Assembly: GCA_046756245.1 (NCBI GenBank)
Contig: JBHHVZ010000131.1
Span: 1 to 6,160 of the forward strand
Length of the DNA: 6,160 nucleotides
Origin: G021776435 sp046756245
GTDB taxonomy: Bacteria > Pseudomonadota > Alphaproteobacteria > Caulobacterales > Parvularculaceae
Reading direction: 5' to 3'
A program made the position numbers and the translations under genes. Positions 5,051-6,160 of the stretch are shown piece by piece. Positions within the stretch are counted from its first letter, which is position 1, and the number at the start of each line of letters is the position of its first letter. The notes below the pieces were generated by a model. It was not told the DNA's origin. It did not search any database and saw only the letters and a list, made by a program, of their open reading frames with translations.

Positions 5051-6160
5051 ATGAAAGAAACCGCCGACGTCGTCGTCATCGGCGCAGGCGTCGTCGGGCT
5101 TGCGGTCGGACGGGCGCTGGCCAAGGCGGGCCGCGAAGTCGTCATTGTCGAACAGCACAATACGTTTGGAACGGAAACCTCGGCGCGCAATTCCGAAGTC
5201 ATTCACGCCGGCGTTTATTATCGCCCCGGCGGTTTGAGAGCGCGGCTGTGCGTGCGCGGCAAGACGCTGCTTTATGACTATTGCGAGTCCCGGGGCGTCG
5301 GGTTCAAACGCTGCGAAAAGCTCATCGTCGCCAATGGAGACGAGGAGGTTGCGCGGCTTTCCGGGCTGAAGGGCAAGGCCGAACGAAACGGCGTCGATGA
5401 TCTTACGCGCATTTCCGGCGAGGAAGCGGCGCGCCTTGAGCCGGGCCTTACCTGCGATGCGGCGCTCTTGTCGCCTTCAAGCGGGATTGTCGACAGCCAC
5501 GGGCTGATGCTGGCTCTTGTCGGCGATCTCGAAGAAGCCGGCGGGACGCTGGCTTTGAATGCGCCGGTGGCCGGCGGTTCGATCGGCGACGGGCGAGCAT
5601 TTATCGACATCGGCGGCGACGCGCCGCTGACGCTTGAAACGCGACTCGTCGTCAATTGCGCCGGCCTTTATGCGGAATGCGTCGCGCGCGCGATTAAAAA
5701 CATCCCGCCGGAAACGATACCGACGCTTCGTTACGCCAAGGGACAATATTTCACCTATGCGGGCCGCGCGCCGTTTTCGCGGCTGATCTATCCGATGCCA
5801 GCGGCGCCCGACAGTCTGGGCGTGCATTACACGCGCGATCTGGGCGGTCAGGCGAAACTCGGCCCCGACATTCAGTGGGACGCAGCGCTTGGCGATTATT
5901 CCGTCGATGAAAGCCGGCGCGATCAGTTTTTTGAGGGCGCGCGGCGCTTCTGGCCGGCTCTCGAGCGCGACCGGCTGCAGCCCGGATACGCCGGGTTACG
6001 AGCGAAAATCTCCGGCCCGGGAGAAGAAGGCGATTTCCGGATCGACGGCCGCTCAGTCCATGGGCGCGGCGCCTATATCGGGCTCTATGGTATTGAATCG
6101 CCTGGACTTACGTCCTGCCTCGCTATCGGCGAGCATGTGGCGGCGCTTCGCCCGTCCTAG
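5051..6160 (+). CDS. FAD-dependent oxidoreductase, L-2-hydroxyglutarate oxidase-like
   Basis: A flavoenzyme of the DAO (glycine oxidase/D-amino acid oxidase) superfamily, closest by motif to L-2-hydroxyglutarate oxidase/dehydrogenase, which returns L-2-hydroxyglutarate to 2-oxoglutarate. The N-terminal Rossmann fold has GAGVVG at 11-16 and Glu34 at the end of strand 2 for the FAD ribose. NSEVIHAGVYY at 47-57 and PSSGIVDSHG at 142-151 match the equivalent stretches of E. coli LhgO as I recall them. C-terminal GYAGLRAKI (312-320) and GIESPGLTS (347-355) complete the FAD site. At 369 aa it is intact, ending at TAG 6158-6160, but shorter than E. coli LhgO (about 422 aa), so the exact substrate is unproven and I give no symbol. 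There is no signal peptide. It starts 7 nt after the YkgJ-family gene with no clear Shine-Dalgarno site. Confidence 0.87.
   Translation: MKETADVVVIGAGVVGLAVGRALAKAGREVVIVEQHNTFGTETSARNSEVIHAGVYYRPGGLRARLCVRGKTLLYDYCESRGVGFKRCEKLIVANGDEEVARLSGLKGKAERNGVDDLTRISGEEAARLEPGLTCDAALLSPSSGIVDSHGLMLALVGDLEEAGGTLALNAPVAGGSIGDGRAFIDIGGDAPLTLETRLVVNCAGLYAECVARAIKNIPPETIPTLRYAKGQYFTYAGRAPFSRLIYPMPAAPDSLGVHYTRDLGGQAKLGPDIQWDAALGDYSVDESRRDQFFEGARRFWPALERDRLQPGYAGLRAKISGPGEEGDFRIDGRSVHGRGAYIGLYGIESPGLTSCLAIGEHVAALRPS

Noticed and set aside
4366..5202. Minus-strand open frame of 278 codons across three plus-strand genes
   Set aside because: It spans gene boundaries of three recognisable proteins, has no domain of its own and no promoter or ribosome binding site that I can see.

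Overview
The window is GC-rich (G/C dominates third codon positions) and every convincing gene lies on the plus strand. Protein style points to an alphaproteobacterium: a short FlgK/FlgL pair, an MnmA with the Cys-Cys-Ala-Gly-Gln-Asp segment I associate with alphaproteobacteria, a small PilZ protein and a YkgJ-type cysteine-rich protein. I cannot fix the order or genus. No RNA gene, CRISPR array, prophage or insertion sequence is visible.

Layout. Positions 1-163 are non-coding and carry a GC hairpin, a spaced inverted repeat and the flgK ribosome binding site. flgK (164-1513) and flgL (1524-2444) form a tight pair encoding the two hook-filament junction proteins. A terminator-like hairpin and two CtrA-box-like sites occupy 2436-2493. 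A PilZ-domain gene follows (about 2515-2925). Its 5' coding frame and its PilZ frame are offset by one base, and the switch falls at a run of 11 A (2631-2641). After a second terminator-like hairpin come mnmA (3025-4209), a GNAT acetyltransferase (4206-4640), a YkgJ-family cysteine-cluster protein (4672-5043) and a complete FAD-dependent oxidoreductase of the L-2-hydroxyglutarate oxidase type (5051-6160). Their spacing (4-bp overlap, 31 nt, 7 nt) suggests one housekeeping transcription unit.

How it fits together. The left half is motility: FlgK and FlgL cap the hook and receive the filament. The adjacent PilZ protein is a plausible c-di-GMP-linked partner, although its binding motif is altered. 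The right half is metabolism and tRNA modification with no evident link to motility.

Most of the window is ordinary. The part most worth a second look is the PilZ gene: a three-copy 12-bp repeat holding alternative start codons, an A11 run at the frame switch, a small stem 8 nt downstream, and CtrA-like sites upstream. This could be a slippage- or phase-controlled switch, a decaying gene, or a one-base sequencing error. The sequence alone cannot decide.
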